Source of the DNA: SIAJ01 sp036266155
Lineage (GTDB): Bacteria > Planctomycetota > Planctomycetia > Gemmatales > Gemmataceae
Reading direction: 5' to 3'
Assembly: GCA_036266155.1 (NCBI GenBank)
Contig: DATANR010000070.1
Location: forward strand, 1-18,505
DNA length: 18,505 nucleotides
In this document: positions 1-8,625 of the stretch, one piece after another
Layout: each line of letters starts with the position of its first letter
Position numbering within the stretch: position 1 is the first letter of the stretch
Notes under the pieces: model-generated
What the model was told of the DNA's origin: nothing
What the model saw: only the letters and a program-made list of their open reading frames with translations
Database searches by the model: none
Position numbers and translations under genes: made by a program

Positions 1-555
1 GTTCACGGTGATCACGTCGATGTCGAAGCGTGCGAATTCGGCCCTGATCGCTTGCGTCCAACCCTCGACGGCGAACTTGCTCGCCGAGTAAAGCGATCGA
101 CCCGGTATCGCGCGACGGCCAAGGATCGACGACACATTCACCAGCGCCGGCGTCGTACCTTCGATCAGGAGCGGCAGGAAGGCCCGCGTCGTCTCGACGG
201 TGCCGAAGAAGTTGGTCTCCATGATCGACCGCAGCACGTCCGGCGACGACTCGGCAAAGTGGCCGGTGGCGCCGATGCCCGCGTTGTTGATGAGCACGTC
301 GAGGCCGCCAAACTTTTCCTGGGCGGCACGTACCATCGCCTCGCGGCCCTCGGGCGTCGCGACGTCGGCCTGGACGATCTCGAGCGTCTGGCCGTTCGCC
401 TTCACGTCGTCGACGAGTTGCTGGAGCAATTCGATATTGCGCGCCGCGGCGATCACCCGCATGACGCGCATTGCACCCTGATAGGCGATCTGCCTGCCAA
501 TCCCCTGCGACGCGCCGGTGACCAGCATCCGCAATCCCGCCAGTTCGCGTCGCAT
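1..555 (-). CDS. Short-chain dehydrogenase/reductase (SDR), 3' end outside window
   Basis: The first 185 residues are visible and the reading frame runs off the left edge. A Rossmann-fold NAD(P) motif TGASQGIG is at residues 13-20, an acidic ADV turn at 63-65, NNAG at 90-93, and the classical SDR catalytic residues are all present: Asn115, Ser143, Tyr156 and Lys160 (YSASK). It should be a cytoplasmic NAD(P)(H)-dependent oxidoreductase; the substrate cannot be read from this part. Classical SDRs are about 250-280 residues, so roughly two thirds is present. The ATG at 553-555 is preceded by GGGAG about seven bases upstream, which supports this start. The upstream intergenic space (556-718) contains a long hairpin, so it is probably transcribed separately from the gene at 719-1144. 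Family assignment is firm. Confidence 0.95.
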   Translation of the reverse strand, partial: MRRELAGLRMLVTGASQGIGRQIAYQGAMRVMRVIAAARNIELLQQLVDDVKANGQTLEIVQADVATPEGREAMVRAAQEKFGGLDVLINNAGIGATGHFAESSPDVLRSIMETNFFGTVETTRAFLPLLIEGTTPALVNVSSILGRRAIPGRSLYSASKFAVEGWTQAIRAEFARFDIDVITVN

Positions 556-610
556 GATTGTGCTCCCGAGGACGGTGTCGATCCACCGTCGCGACGAGTG
601 GGTCGGATAA

Positions 611-688
611 GCCGGAGACCGAAGCGCAGCGAGGGCGACAGTGTGGCGTCAACGACGCCGTCGCCCTCGCTGCGCTTCGGTCTCCGGC
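611..688. repeat. Long inverted repeat, 29 bp perfect outer stem plus 6 bp inner stem
   Basis: Bases 611-639 are the exact reverse complement of 660-688 (29 of 29). Inside, 645-650 pairs with 654-659 (GGCGTC/GACGCC) around an AAC loop, so the whole element folds as a 35-bp hairpin with one five-base bulge (640-644). It lies about 30 bases after the stop of the gene at 719-1144 and about 55 bases before the SDR start. No T-run follows on either strand, so it is not a standard intrinsic terminator. A dispersed palindromic repeat or a factor-dependent transcript end is more likely. Confidence 0.9.
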
Positions 689-718
689 CTCATATCCCAC
701 TGTATTAAGGTTGACGAT

Positions 719-1144
719 TCAAAAATCCAACTCGCGTATGTCCGGCTCAACGAACCTCGCCCGTGCCGCATCCGACCACAAGCGCTCGCGCGAATAATAC
801 GCAAGCAACTCATCCACCGTGAATCGGCCGGTGAGGCTGTTCACGAAGGCCGCAATGTCACAATTCCTCATCGTCAGTTCACGCGCGACCAGGCGCATGA
901 ACAGCACCGTGATCGTCTCGTGGTAGCCGGTGCGCTTGCCGCGTGACTCGTTAAACCGTTGTATGTGGACGCGGGCACGCTCAGTCGCCTCGTGGAGAGG
1001 ATAGCGTTGCAAGTATGTGGTGGCGACCGCGAGATGGGCTCGGTGCGTCCAACGTTCGCCGGGCAACTCGGACGACTCGAACAATTGGACCAGTTCGATG
1101 ATTTCGGATTCGGATGTGAAGGGCGGATCGGGTTTGGCAGACAC
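719..1144 (-). CDS. Conserved protein of unknown function, 141 aa, His-rich motifs
   Basis: I cannot name a characterised family. The soluble 141-residue protein has conserved-looking patches: WTHRAHL near residue 32, YLQRYPL near 44, GYHETITVLFMRLV near 72, and YYSRERLWS followed by ARFVEPD near the C-terminus. I recall uncharacterised bacterial proteins with the same order of patches (HxxHL, YHET, YYSRE). The paired histidines could bind a metal, but that is inference. No signal peptide or membrane helix is seen. The start is GTG at 1142-1144, with GGAG five bases upstream. It is 150 bases downstream of the alpha-2-macroglobulin gene on the same strand, with a hairpin in between, so co-transcription is uncertain. 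Confidence 0.8.
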   Translation of the reverse strand: MSAKPDPPFTSESEIIELVQLFESSELPGERWTHRAHLAVATTYLQRYPLHEATERARVHIQRFNESRGKRTGYHETITVLFMRLVARELTMRNCDIAAFVNSLTGRFTVDELLAYYSRERLWSDAARARFVEPDIRELDF

Positions 1145-1224
1145 GTCGGCTCCGGTGATCGCAGTCGTTTGTCTACGAGAGCCAACATCATCGCGGCAGG
1201 TTCACATACCCATAACGACCGCGA

Positions 1225-1244
1225 CCCCTGGATTGCTCCAGGGG
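1225..1244. terminator. GC-rich hairpin downstream of the alpha-2-macroglobulin gene
   Basis: CCCCTGGA (1225-1232) pairs perfectly with TCCAGGGG (1237-1244) around a TTGC tetraloop. It starts 50 bases after the stop codon of the large minus-strand gene. No T-tract follows on the minus strand, so the terminator role is a guess from position and stem strength. Confidence 0.4.
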
Positions 1245-1294
1245 CCGCCGCATCGGGTCACTCAGACGCGAGTCACTTCTGGGCAACCGGGTCC

Positions 1295-4200
1295 TCAATG
1301 GCCCCCGGCGAGTGGCCGAATCTTGATCGCAAGAGGCTCCACCCACTGCTTATCGTCGGACGTGTAATACAAGTACGCCCGACTGGCCGGCCCGCGATAT
1401 TCGCCGGGCACATCGCAAACGAGATCCACCGACAACGTCACTTTCTGCTCAGGGGCCAATTCACGCCAGTAGAGCACCAGCTCACGGCCCCGCACTTCGA
1501 AGAAGCTCACGACACCCTTTTCACGCAGGTCCGTAAGCTGCTTCAAATCCGTCGGCACCTTCATGCCCGCTGGCAAGCCAATAATTGCAACTGCCATGCC
1601 CTGGCCGGCTTTTTTTCTGTTCGTCAGCGTGGCCGTCAGGGGCACCGTTTCGCCTTCATTCACTTCGACGTTGTTGAGCTTCGTTTCGATTGCGACGGCA
1701 CAATTTTCCGCGCTCGTCGGAGTCCGCATGGTGGCGCTGAAGCTTAATGCGAACGGGTACGCATGCTTGGCATCGGTCACGATTTCGACTTGTGTCTTGG
1801 CGCCTGCCGTGAACAGATCGTCCGGGTTCTCGACGTCGATCGCGATCACTTCCGTGTCGGCCGGCGTGAAGCGTTTGGTTGCGACGGGCTTGCCATTGAC
1901 GAGCAATTTCACCTCGCCGCTTTCCGGCGGATGCGCGTTCTTCTTCGCGTGCAGGATCAGCGCCTTGAGGGCCAGAATCGTACTCTGCGTCGAGCCGAAG
2001 CCGCCGGCGCCGCCGCGTTGCTGGCTGATCCAGCGCGTCGCGTCCTTGATGGCGGCCGTGTACTTCGTCTCGTTGGCCCGTAACCAGCCGAGCATGGTGA
2101 GAGCCGTTGTTTCGATCTGCAAGTCGCGTCCCCCCGAGTGCGTGATGCTCGTCTCGGCACCGGTGACGGACCCATCCTTGAAGTGCTTGTCCTTCAAGCG
2201 ATCGAGCAGCTTGAGAGCGGTTTCGCGGTCGCCACGTTGGAGGAGGACGTTTGCGGTCAAGGCCACGAAGTAGGCGTCTTTCCCACCGCGTGAATCTTCT
2301 TTCAGAGCTTCCGACTTGATCGCCTCGATTTCCTTCTTGAGGTCGAGCTTCTCGGCGTCGTCCGGATCGCTTTCAACGAGGGCCCAGACGATGTACGCGT
2401 CGGTCGTGTGCTTGGGCGCGCCGCCGAATGTGTCGAGCGCCTTCGGATTCCGCTGGAAGCCGCCGTTGCCATCGCGGCGCGACATGAGGAATGCCTGCGT
2501 GCGCTCGATCAATTTCGGATCGACGGCCGTGACACGGGCCATGTCCTTGAATTGCAAGAGCCCATAAGCGGTGAGCGCTTCGTGCGCCATGTCCGGCGAG
2601 CCGAACCATTCGAAGCCCTGCTTCATCTTGGCCGGCGTGTCGGGCGTTTCAAACGAAACGAGCTTGGCGTAGCCTCGATCGAGCATCTCGCGCGCGCGTT
2701 TCGTGGCTTCCGGGTTCGACTGGTTGGACTGGTTCAAGTAGTCGAGCACGAGCGTGTTCGGATAGTTGGCCGATGACGACTGCTCGAAGCAGCCACCCGG
2801 CTCGCGGAGCAGGCCTTCGAGTCCCTTCACGAGGTCGGCCATCGACGTCGGATAGACTTCGAGTCGAACCTTGAGCGTTCCCTTGACCAGGTCCTTCGGC
2901 AGTTCCACCGCTCCCGACGCTCGCGTCTCCAGCAGGTCGCTGTACGAGCCGGAAATCGGGAAACCGTCTGGAACCACGCGCATCGAACGGATGCTGCCAT
3001 CGGGAGGCGCCGCTGGATCGCTGTTGCCAGTGACCGTCAGACTGGCCTCGCCCGTCAGGCCGGTTGGCTGGACGCGGTAGATCCGCCGGCCCTTTTCATT
3101 GGCACGCAGGTCGATCGTGTCCTTGAACTGGCCATCGGCCGTCTTGATACCGGCATTTTCCAGACTGAGGTTCGCCGGCGTCAGCGTGTACGTCACCGCG
3201 CGGCGATCGTCGCTGTCGTTGACCACGCGCACCGGTACGTCGATCACGTCGTTGCTCGAAACTTCGAGCGGCAGCTTCGGATCGACCGTGAACGGCCTGC
3301 GGGCCTCGATCGTCTTGGTGATCGCGCCGATGCGGCCATCGGTCGTGTGGCCGGCCACCAGGATCTGGTAACGAGCGATGTCATCGCTGAGCTGGAACTC
3401 GACTTTCGTGTGACCATCGCCCGGCAGCACAAGCACTGGGTGCCAGTAGACCGTCTCCGTGTGATCCTCACGCAAATTCCCAAGCGACGGATCGCGTTGG
3501 TGAGCGTATTCGCGAACGATGAACGGCATCGACGCGTTTTGTAACTGCTCGACGACCGCGGCAACGTCGGCGGCGCCGGGCGCGGCCGGCACTCCCTGGG
3601 CGTGACGCAACTTATCGCCAAGCTGTTCGCGGAGTTCGCGTTGCCGTTCAAGCTGGGCGGCATCACGGGCACCCGGTTTCGAACGCACGTTCGGCTTCTT
3701 CGGCAGGTTCGCCAGTTTCTGCTTGTCGGTCTCGACCTTCAGGTTGATCTTCGGCGTCTTCGGGCCACGTGGCGGATTGGGATCAGGCACATTCGCTCGA
3801 ACCGGCGGCTCATTCTCCGGCGCCATCTGCGGACCGGGAACAGCACCGTTGTTCGGTTGCACTGGCTGACCGCTCTTGGCATAGCGCGACCCGTACGGAT
3901 TCTCGTCGCGTTCATGCTTGGTCGCCGCCCACGCTCGTTCCGCTTCAGCGGTTCCGCGCGTCAGGACCACGCCGACGACCGCGAAGAGGCCGAGCACCAC
4001 GGCGGTCGCCGTACCCAAGACGACGCGCCGACGTTCGCGGCCCTGTCGGGCTATGGCGAGCGCGAGGCCGCCGATCGTCAACGCGATGGCGCCGAGCACG
4101 AACAACGGCAACGACCAGTTGCGAACCGTCTCGACGCGTGTCTCGAACTGATAAAGCTCGGCCGCCGCCAGCGTGTGCATGCGCTCGGCGTTAGCAGCAT

Positions 4201-6976
4201 TCGACCGGGCCAGACTGACCCTGTTCGCAAATTCCGGCTCCTCGACGGCGTGGAACTTCTCGACCGCCCGATCGGCGGCATCGACGCGGACGACCATCTG
4301 TTCCAGTTTCGGCTGGAACTCGGCCGCGAGGCGCTGCTCTTCGAGGCGGAAGAGTTCCACCGCGGCGCCCGTGCGTTTGCCGTTGGCGACGAGCAGGCGT
4401 TGCACGTCCTGCCGTTCGGCGGGATCGACAGGCAGCACATTCTGCTCGGCAAAGCGCCGCCAGCCTTGCGTGCCCAGGAGAAGATCGAGCGCGACACCGG
4501 CCTTCGGATGATCGGTGAGCAGGAAGTCGGCATGTTCCAGATCGCCCGGATTGCGCACGTCGCCCGCGAGCAGGAAGTGCGTCGGCATGAGGCGGTCGGT
4601 TTTGTTGTCCGCCATCGCGATGACGCTCTGATTCACGACGCCGACAAGCAAGATGGCCGGCGTCGGCTTCTCCTTCTCGTTCACCGCGGTGATGTCAAGC
4701 GACACCTTGCCGCCCGGCCCATAGCGCAATTTATCCGGCGTGACGTTGAGCAAGAGCTGCTCGCCGGGCCGGCGATAGACGAGACGCTCGGCTCGCGGGA
4801 TCAACGTGGCTCGTTGGCCCTCCACGACCTTCGGCTCTTCGAACACGGTGACACGCGTGACACCGCCGGCCGATTCATCACCTTGGATGGCTACATCGAC
4901 GGCTTTGCCGGCCGTCAATTCGATGCGCTGATGGCCGATCAAGCGACCGCGGGCATACGCCCCGACGTGCACAACCTTCGCAAGCGGCGATTGCAACTGT
5001 ACGCGAACGGGGGCGCCCTTCTCGGTGACCGCATCAAGTGCCGTCAGCACAATGCCATCGGCCCTCACCTCGGGCAGCGGGAAACCGTCCTTGGTCGGCT
5101 CGATGATTCCGGCCGGGCTCGTGAGCTTGAGGAAGTAGTTCGTTTTCGCCTTCGGCGTGAAGGTGAACATGCCCTGGCCGCGATTGACGCCGGCCTGCTC
5201 CGGATCGGTCAGCGTGCCAATATCGGCGACGATGTTGGTGCCGTCGGTGATCGTCCCCTTCAGGTCGGCCGGCTTGCCGTTGGGAGTGCGGACCTGGAAG
5301 TAAACGCGGCTCGGAATGCCTTCAATGAGATCGCCGCCTTCGGGGAAGAACTCGACGCGCAGTTCCTTCTCGACCAGCGGAATCGGCCGTACGATCGGTT
5401 CGGCATCGCTGCCGTCCTGAATGCTCACCGTCAGGATCGCGTTCAGCGCCTTGTCTTTCGGCCCACGGCCAGCGAACAAGTCGGCGGGCAGTTTGAATTT
5501 CACATTGCAAACGGCCGTCACTTGCCGGTTGGCCGGGTTCGTCATGAGTTGGAAGCGCACGCCCTTGTCCGCGAAGAACGGCGGCTTGCCGTCGATCGAC
5601 GCGGCAATGTCGGCACGGGCGTCCTTCATCGGCCCGCCGGCTGTGCGTGAAACTTCGACGCGTACCTGGACCGTGTCGCCGGGGCCGTAGGACTTGCCGT
5701 CGAATTCGAGCTTCTTCTCGAACACGTCCGGCACATAGCGATTGATCAGGAAGCGCCGCGTGTCGAGGACGACTACTTGCTCGGCCCGTCCGTCTTTCGG
5801 TTCGACGAGTTCAACGACTTCCAGTGCATATTCGCCGCCGGCCGCGTTGTCGGGGATTTCATATTCGCCGGTGCCGATGCCGCGGACCGGCTTGCCATCC
5901 GGCCCAATCACCGGCTTGAGGTCAATCATCACTCGGCCGTTGCCGTCAGGTAGAAACTCCATCGACCCGTCCGGCTTCCTGAGTCGAAACTCCAAATGCA
6001 GATCGCGCTCGGGCGGCAGGAAGGTGGAGCGGTCGAGCGTCAGCGATCGGAAACGAACGATTTCTCCCGGCTTGTAGAGCGGCTTGTCGGTGACGAGGTG
6101 CGTGACGTAGACCGGCCGTTCGAGCGGAACGCGCTCGGCCAACACGCTCTTGCGATTGTCATCCGTGTAGGCAATGACTTCGAGGTAAAGGTCCGAGCCC
6201 GGCTTTACTTTTTCCCAGAACGACGCCGCCAGCTTCAGGCTCGGCGGCGTCTGCGGCCGATCGAAAGCCTCACGAGCCAGTTCCGTATTCTTCTGATCCT
6301 TGACGATCACTTCGAGCTTGTGCGGCAACGCGAACTGCTGCTTGGTATTCAGCGCCTCGATTTTCCATTCATTCGGTGCACCAGGGATTGCACGTTCGGG
6401 ACCGGTCAAGCGAACAATGAAATCCTTGTTCTCGATCGCCTTGCGGGCGCTCGCCAGGGCCTCGGCATACGCCTTCTCGGCGGCCTGCTGAGCAGCGAGC
6501 GCATCGCGATGTTCAACGCGAATCTGCTCCTTGCGCGCTTGCTGCTCGGCCTCGACTTTCTTCAAGTCCTCGCGGCGGTTGTTCACCGCAAGCTTCCAAA
6601 ATTCGGTTTCGCTCGACTGGGCATGCCACGCAACGAACTGGTAAGCGGCCGGCCCACCGAGGCCGCCAAAGACGACGAGCAAGCACGCGGCCACCGCCCA
6701 ACGCATCCAGACGCTTTGAACGGACAAGGCCGTCCGGCGGTCAGCGGCCGGCCTGGCGAGCGGCTTGGTTTCAGGAGCGGGCGGTACAAAGCGAACATTC
6801 GGGAATTCAACGCGGGCGGCGGCGGCGATGCGGTCCTTCTGCGACTCGGCCTGTGGGCGAACCTCTGCCCCTTCCGGCGTCGCCAGGTAGGCGGCCAGTT
6901 CGCGAGCTTCGTCCTCGTCGAGCAAACCATACAGGTGCTCGAGCATGAGGGCCTGGAATCGGTCGCGGTCGGACAT
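1295..6976 (-). CDS. Anti-sigma-like domain fused to thioester-containing alpha-2-macroglobulin
   Basis: About 1893 residues from the ATG at 6976 (the numbering used here); an in-frame TTG at 7006 would add ten and overlap the sigma stop. Residues 1-60 resemble the start of planctomycete anti-sigma factors (EHLYGLLDEDEARELAAYL) but lack the CxxC zinc ligands. A membrane helix (about 92-115) and a charged coiled coil (about 120-185) follow. Then come macroglobulin domains: MG2-like VTDKPLYKPGEIVRFRSL (about 295-312), DLLLGTQGWRRF (about 831), two more helices (about 954-976 and 985-1006) with a basic RQGRERRR turn, a Pro/Asn-rich stretch (about 1025-1075), the A2M domain (ETVYWHP, about 1174), the thioester motif GGCFEQ (Cys1396, Gln1399) and a thioester-domain helical barrel. 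Macroglobulins trap proteases through the thioester. Topology suggests a cytoplasmic N-terminus and outside trap. Cotranscribed with the sigma gene. Confidence 0.93.
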   Translation of the reverse strand: MSDRDRFQALMLEHLYGLLDEDEARELAAYLATPEGAEVRPQAESQKDRIAAAARVEFPNVRFVPPAPETKPLARPAADRRTALSVQSVWMRWAVAACLLVVFGGLGGPAAYQFVAWHAQSSETEFWKLAVNNRREDLKKVEAEQQARKEQIRVEHRDALAAQQAAEKAYAEALASARKAIENKDFIVRLTGPERAIPGAPNEWKIEALNTKQQFALPHKLEVIVKDQKNTELAREAFDRPQTPPSLKLAASFWEKVKPGSDLYLEVIAYTDDNRKSVLAERVPLERPVYVTHLVTDKPLYKPGEIVRFRSLTLDRSTFLPPERDLHLEFRLRKPDGSMEFLPDGNGRVMIDLKPVIGPDGKPVRGIGTGEYEIPDNAAGGEYALEVVELVEPKDGRAEQVVVLDTRRFLINRYVPDVFEKKLEFDGKSYGPGDTVQVRVEVSRTAGGPMKDARADIAASIDGKPPFFADKGVRFQLMTNPANRQVTAVCNVKFKLPADLFAGRGPKDKALNAILTVSIQDGSDAEPIVRPIPLVEKELRVEFFPEGGDLIEGIPSRVYFQVRTPNGKPADLKGTITDGTNIVADIGTLTDPEQAGVNRGQGMFTFTPKAKTNYFLKLTSPAGIIEPTKDGFPLPEVRADGIVLTALDAVTEKGAPVRVQLQSPLAKVVHVGAYARGRLIGHQRIELTAGKAVDVAIQGDESAGGVTRVTVFEEPKVVEGQRATLIPRAERLVYRRPGEQLLLNVTPDKLRYGPGGKVSLDITAVNEKEKPTPAILLVGVVNQSVIAMADNKTDRLMPTHFLLAGDVRNPGDLEHADFLLTDHPKAGVALDLLLGTQGWRRFAEQNVLPVDPAERQDVQRLLVANGKRTGAAVELFRLEEQRLAAEFQPKLEQMVVRVDAADRAVEKFHAVEEPEFANRVSLARSNAANAERMHTLAAAELYQFETRVETVRNWSLPLFVLGAIALTIGGLALAIARQGRERRRVVLGTATAVVLGLFAVVGVVLTRGTAEAERAWAATKHERDENPYGSRYAKSGQPVQPNNGAVPGPQMAPENEPPVRANVPDPNPPRGPKTPKINLKVETDKQKLANLPKKPNVRSKPGARDAAQLERQRELREQLGDKLRHAQGVPAAPGAADVAAVVEQLQNASMPFIVREYAHQRDPSLGNLREDHTETVYWHPVLVLPGDGHTKVEFQLSDDIARYQILVAGHTTDGRIGAITKTIEARRPFTVDPKLPLEVSSNDVIDVPVRVVNDSDDRRAVTYTLTPANLSLENAGIKTADGQFKDTIDLRANEKGRRIYRVQPTGLTGEASLTVTGNSDPAAPPDGSIRSMRVVPDGFPISGSYSDLLETRASGAVELPKDLVKGTLKVRLEVYPTSMADLVKGLEGLLREPGGCFEQSSSANYPNTLVLDYLNQSNQSNPEATKRAREMLDRGYAKLVSFETPDTPAKMKQGFEWFGSPDMAHEALTAYGLLQFKDMARVTAVDPKLIERTQAFLMSRRDGNGGFQRNPKALDTFGGAPKHTTDAYIVWALVESDPDDAEKLDLKKEIEAIKSEALKEDSRGGKDAYFVALTANVLLQRGDRETALKLLDRLKDKHFKDGSVTGAETSITHSGGRDLQIETTALTMLGWLRANETKYTAAIKDATRWISQQRGGAGGFGSTQSTILALKALILHAKKNAHPPESGEVKLLVNGKPVATKRFTPADTEVIAIDVENPDDLFTAGAKTQVEIVTDAKHAYPFALSFSATMRTPTSAENCAVAIETKLNNVEVNEGETVPLTATLTNRKKAGQGMAVAIIGLPAGMKVPTDLKQLTDLREKGVVSFFEVRGRELVLYWRELAPEQKVTLSVDLVCDVPGEYRGPASRAYLYYTSDDKQWVEPLAIKIRPLAGGH

Positions 6977-7002
6977 CACATCCACTCGAATCAAAGGCTC
7001 AT

Positions 7003-7560
7003 TCAAGCCAATATCTTGCGTAACTTCTGCAGCGCGGAGCGCATCTGCGTTTTCACGGTGCCCACCGGGGCGTTGCGCATCTCGGCGATTTCTTCGTAAG
7101 TGAAGCCGCCGTTTTGTCGCAACAGGAACACTTCCTTTTCATCTGGCCGAAGATCCATCAAAGCAGTTCGCAAAAGGGCTTGTTCCTCGCTGTCCTCCAG
7201 CTGTTCTGCCGGGCCGCTGTCACGGCCCTCAAGCATCGTTTCGTCGGTCAGGAACGGTTTTGCTTTCCTCTTCCAGGCCGACCGCTGCATGTCCTTCGCG
7301 GTGTTCAGCCCCACGCGAAAGATCCACGCACGCAGGTTTTGAACGTCGGGCAAACTTTCCTGGGTTCGCCAGCACTTGATAAAGGCTTCTTGCGCAGCAT
7401 CCTGCGCGTCGTCGCGGTTGCCCAGGACGTACAGCAAGGTACTGACGAGTTCATCTCGCATGTCAGCGAAGGCGCGAGTGAGGCGGTCGGCAGTGGAAAG
7501 CGGTCGTTCCGCTTTCACCGCTGGGCCCCCCGGAGTCAGGCTCGCGCCGGGCTCGATCAT
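7003..7560 (-). CDS. ECF-family RNA polymerase sigma factor
   Basis: A 185-residue sigma-70 family protein of the extracytoplasmic-function type. Region 2 spans about residues 30-95 (LLYVLGNRDDAQDAAQEAFIK, then LRAWIFRVGLNTAKD). Region 4 spans about 125-183, with a helix-turn-helix TYEEIAEMRNAPVGTVKTQM at 154-173. It should direct RNA polymerase to a small set of envelope- or stress-type promoters, usually including its own. The N-terminal 20 residues are not typical; a GTG at 7513-7515 (residue 16) after a G-rich run is an alternative start. Its TGA stop overlaps the first possible start of the next gene, which carries an anti-sigma-like domain, so the two form a sigma/regulator pair in the usual order. 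Confidence 0.95.
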   Translation of the reverse strand: MIEPGASLTPGGPAVKAERPLSTADRLTRAFADMRDELVSTLLYVLGNRDDAQDAAQEAFIKCWRTQESLPDVQNLRAWIFRVGLNTAKDMQRSAWKRKAKPFLTDETMLEGRDSGPAEQLEDSEEQALLRTALMDLRPDEKEVFLLRQNGGFTYEEIAEMRNAPVGTVKTQMRSALQKLRKILA

Positions 7561-7939
7561 GCTGCTCTAATGATTCAGACGGTTGACCCCCGCCGACCGA
7601 TTGCCGCAGGGGCAAATTTGACCGATCCGCTGGAGTGGTGACAGGAATCCTACCCGAAAAGCGCCGAGTTGAGCAGGGAGTGCTGGCTCAAGACCCTGAG
7701 AGCAAATGCATTACTAACATACACGCCCACCCACTTTGCGTTTCGCCGATTTTGATCGCAATGAACTGAAACGTTTCCAACGCTCGGAATTCTGAGGCGC
7801 AACTGGCTTGTAGATAAATTCTTACGGCGACGAACCTTTGATGATCTCGCCCTCTCCCGGAGCCAATTCGCTCGGTCCCCCGGCTTGGTCGCCAAGTCCA
7901 GAAACGCAACGACTGCGGTCGCGTGAATCGTTGGGGCCG
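7561..7939. other. Gene-free stretch upstream of the sigma-factor operon
   Basis: I see no convincing coding region on either strand in these 379 bases. It lies between the end of the coiled-coil gene and the start of the sigma gene, both on the minus strand, so it should hold the sigma-operon promoter and a long leader. The only marked element is a 10-base perfect palindrome GAAACGTTTC at 7768-7777, in a relatively AT-rich part about 210 bases before the sigma start. I could not find a clear -35/-10 pair. Confidence 0.5.
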
Positions 7940-8620
7940 TTAATCGTTCTTGGTCGTGCCGGGCGTCTTCGGCATCGGCTTGGCTTCCGTTGCGCCTTCG
8001 ACCTTGGCGAGCCGCTCTCGAAGCTCGGCCAATTGTTTCGCCATCTCCTTGCGTTCGTCTTCGGCCGCCTTGAACTGAGCGTCGCGGGCAGCTGCCTTCT
8101 GTTCGAGGGCCGCGATCGTAACTTCCGCTTTGGCCAGCGCTTTGTGATCGTCCTCGGCCGCCTTGAACCGCTGTTCCAGAACCGTCATCTGATCGCGAAC
8201 CGCCTTCACGTCCGACTGCTTCTCGCCGATCCCCGCCATCTGCTCTTTCAAGCCTGCCACGGTCGGCTTCAACTCCTGCAACGACTGCACGCGGTCCCAC
8301 ATGCTTTGCGTGCGCGAGTTGAACTCTTCCTTCTTCACCATCTCGGCCCGTGCTTCGTTCGACCGATTGACCTCGGAACGCAGTTCGTTGATGGTGTTCG
8401 TTTGGTTGTTGTAAAGCGTGACGGCCACCAGCGCGAAGATGCTGAGGATCGTTCCACCGAACACGCGCCAGAACATGGAAAGGCGTTCGTCCGCGTGCGG
8501 AGCCGGCTTAACCACTTCGACTGAACGTACTTCTGCGCGCAGCGAATTGGCCGCCAAGACGAGCGCCTCGTTCTTGCGATTCTCAGGTTGTTCAAACTCG
8601 TCGTGACCGGGGCGGCTCAC
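7940..8620 (-). CDS. Single-pass membrane protein with long C-terminal coiled coil
   Basis: 226 residues of unknown function. A polar N-terminus (about 1-48) is followed by one membrane helix (about 49-68, WRVFGGTILSIFALVAVTLY). From about residue 75 to 208 nearly all is heptad-like, Glu/Lys/Ala/Gln-rich sequence typical of a coiled coil, including two related segments (RFKAAEDDHKALAK and QFKAAEDERKEMAK). The tail is Pro/Lys-rich. There is no cleavable signal peptide; the helix is internal, so the coiled coil probably extends outside the cytoplasmic membrane. The start is GTG at 8618-8620, fixed by a perfect AGGAGG five bases upstream. It is divergent from the gene at 8811. It may be structural or a scaffold; I have no evidence for a specific role. 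Confidence 0.9.
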   Translation of the reverse strand: MSRPGHDEFEQPENRKNEALVLAANSLRAEVRSVEVVKPAPHADERLSMFWRVFGGTILSIFALVAVTLYNNQTNTINELRSEVNRSNEARAEMVKKEEFNSRTQSMWDRVQSLQELKPTVAGLKEQMAGIGEKQSDVKAVRDQMTVLEQRFKAAEDDHKALAKAEVTIAALEQKAAARDAQFKAAEDERKEMAKQLAELRERLAKVEGATEAKPMPKTPGTTKND

Positions 8621-8625
8621 GGTGG

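Noticed and set aside
3602..5650. 682-codon open frame on the plus strand
   Set aside because: It is entirely antisense to the alpha-2-macroglobulin gene, Arg/His-rich without domains, and typical of spurious frames in GC-rich DNA.
5996..7099. 367-codon plus-strand open frame across the sigma/macroglobulin junction
   Set aside because: It is antisense to two well-supported genes and has low-complexity Arg/Leu composition.
7650..8300. Minus-strand open frame reaching into the gene-free stretch before the sigma factor
   Set aside because: It overlaps the coiled-coil gene in another frame and is Arg/Gly-rich; no start signal or family resemblance is seen.
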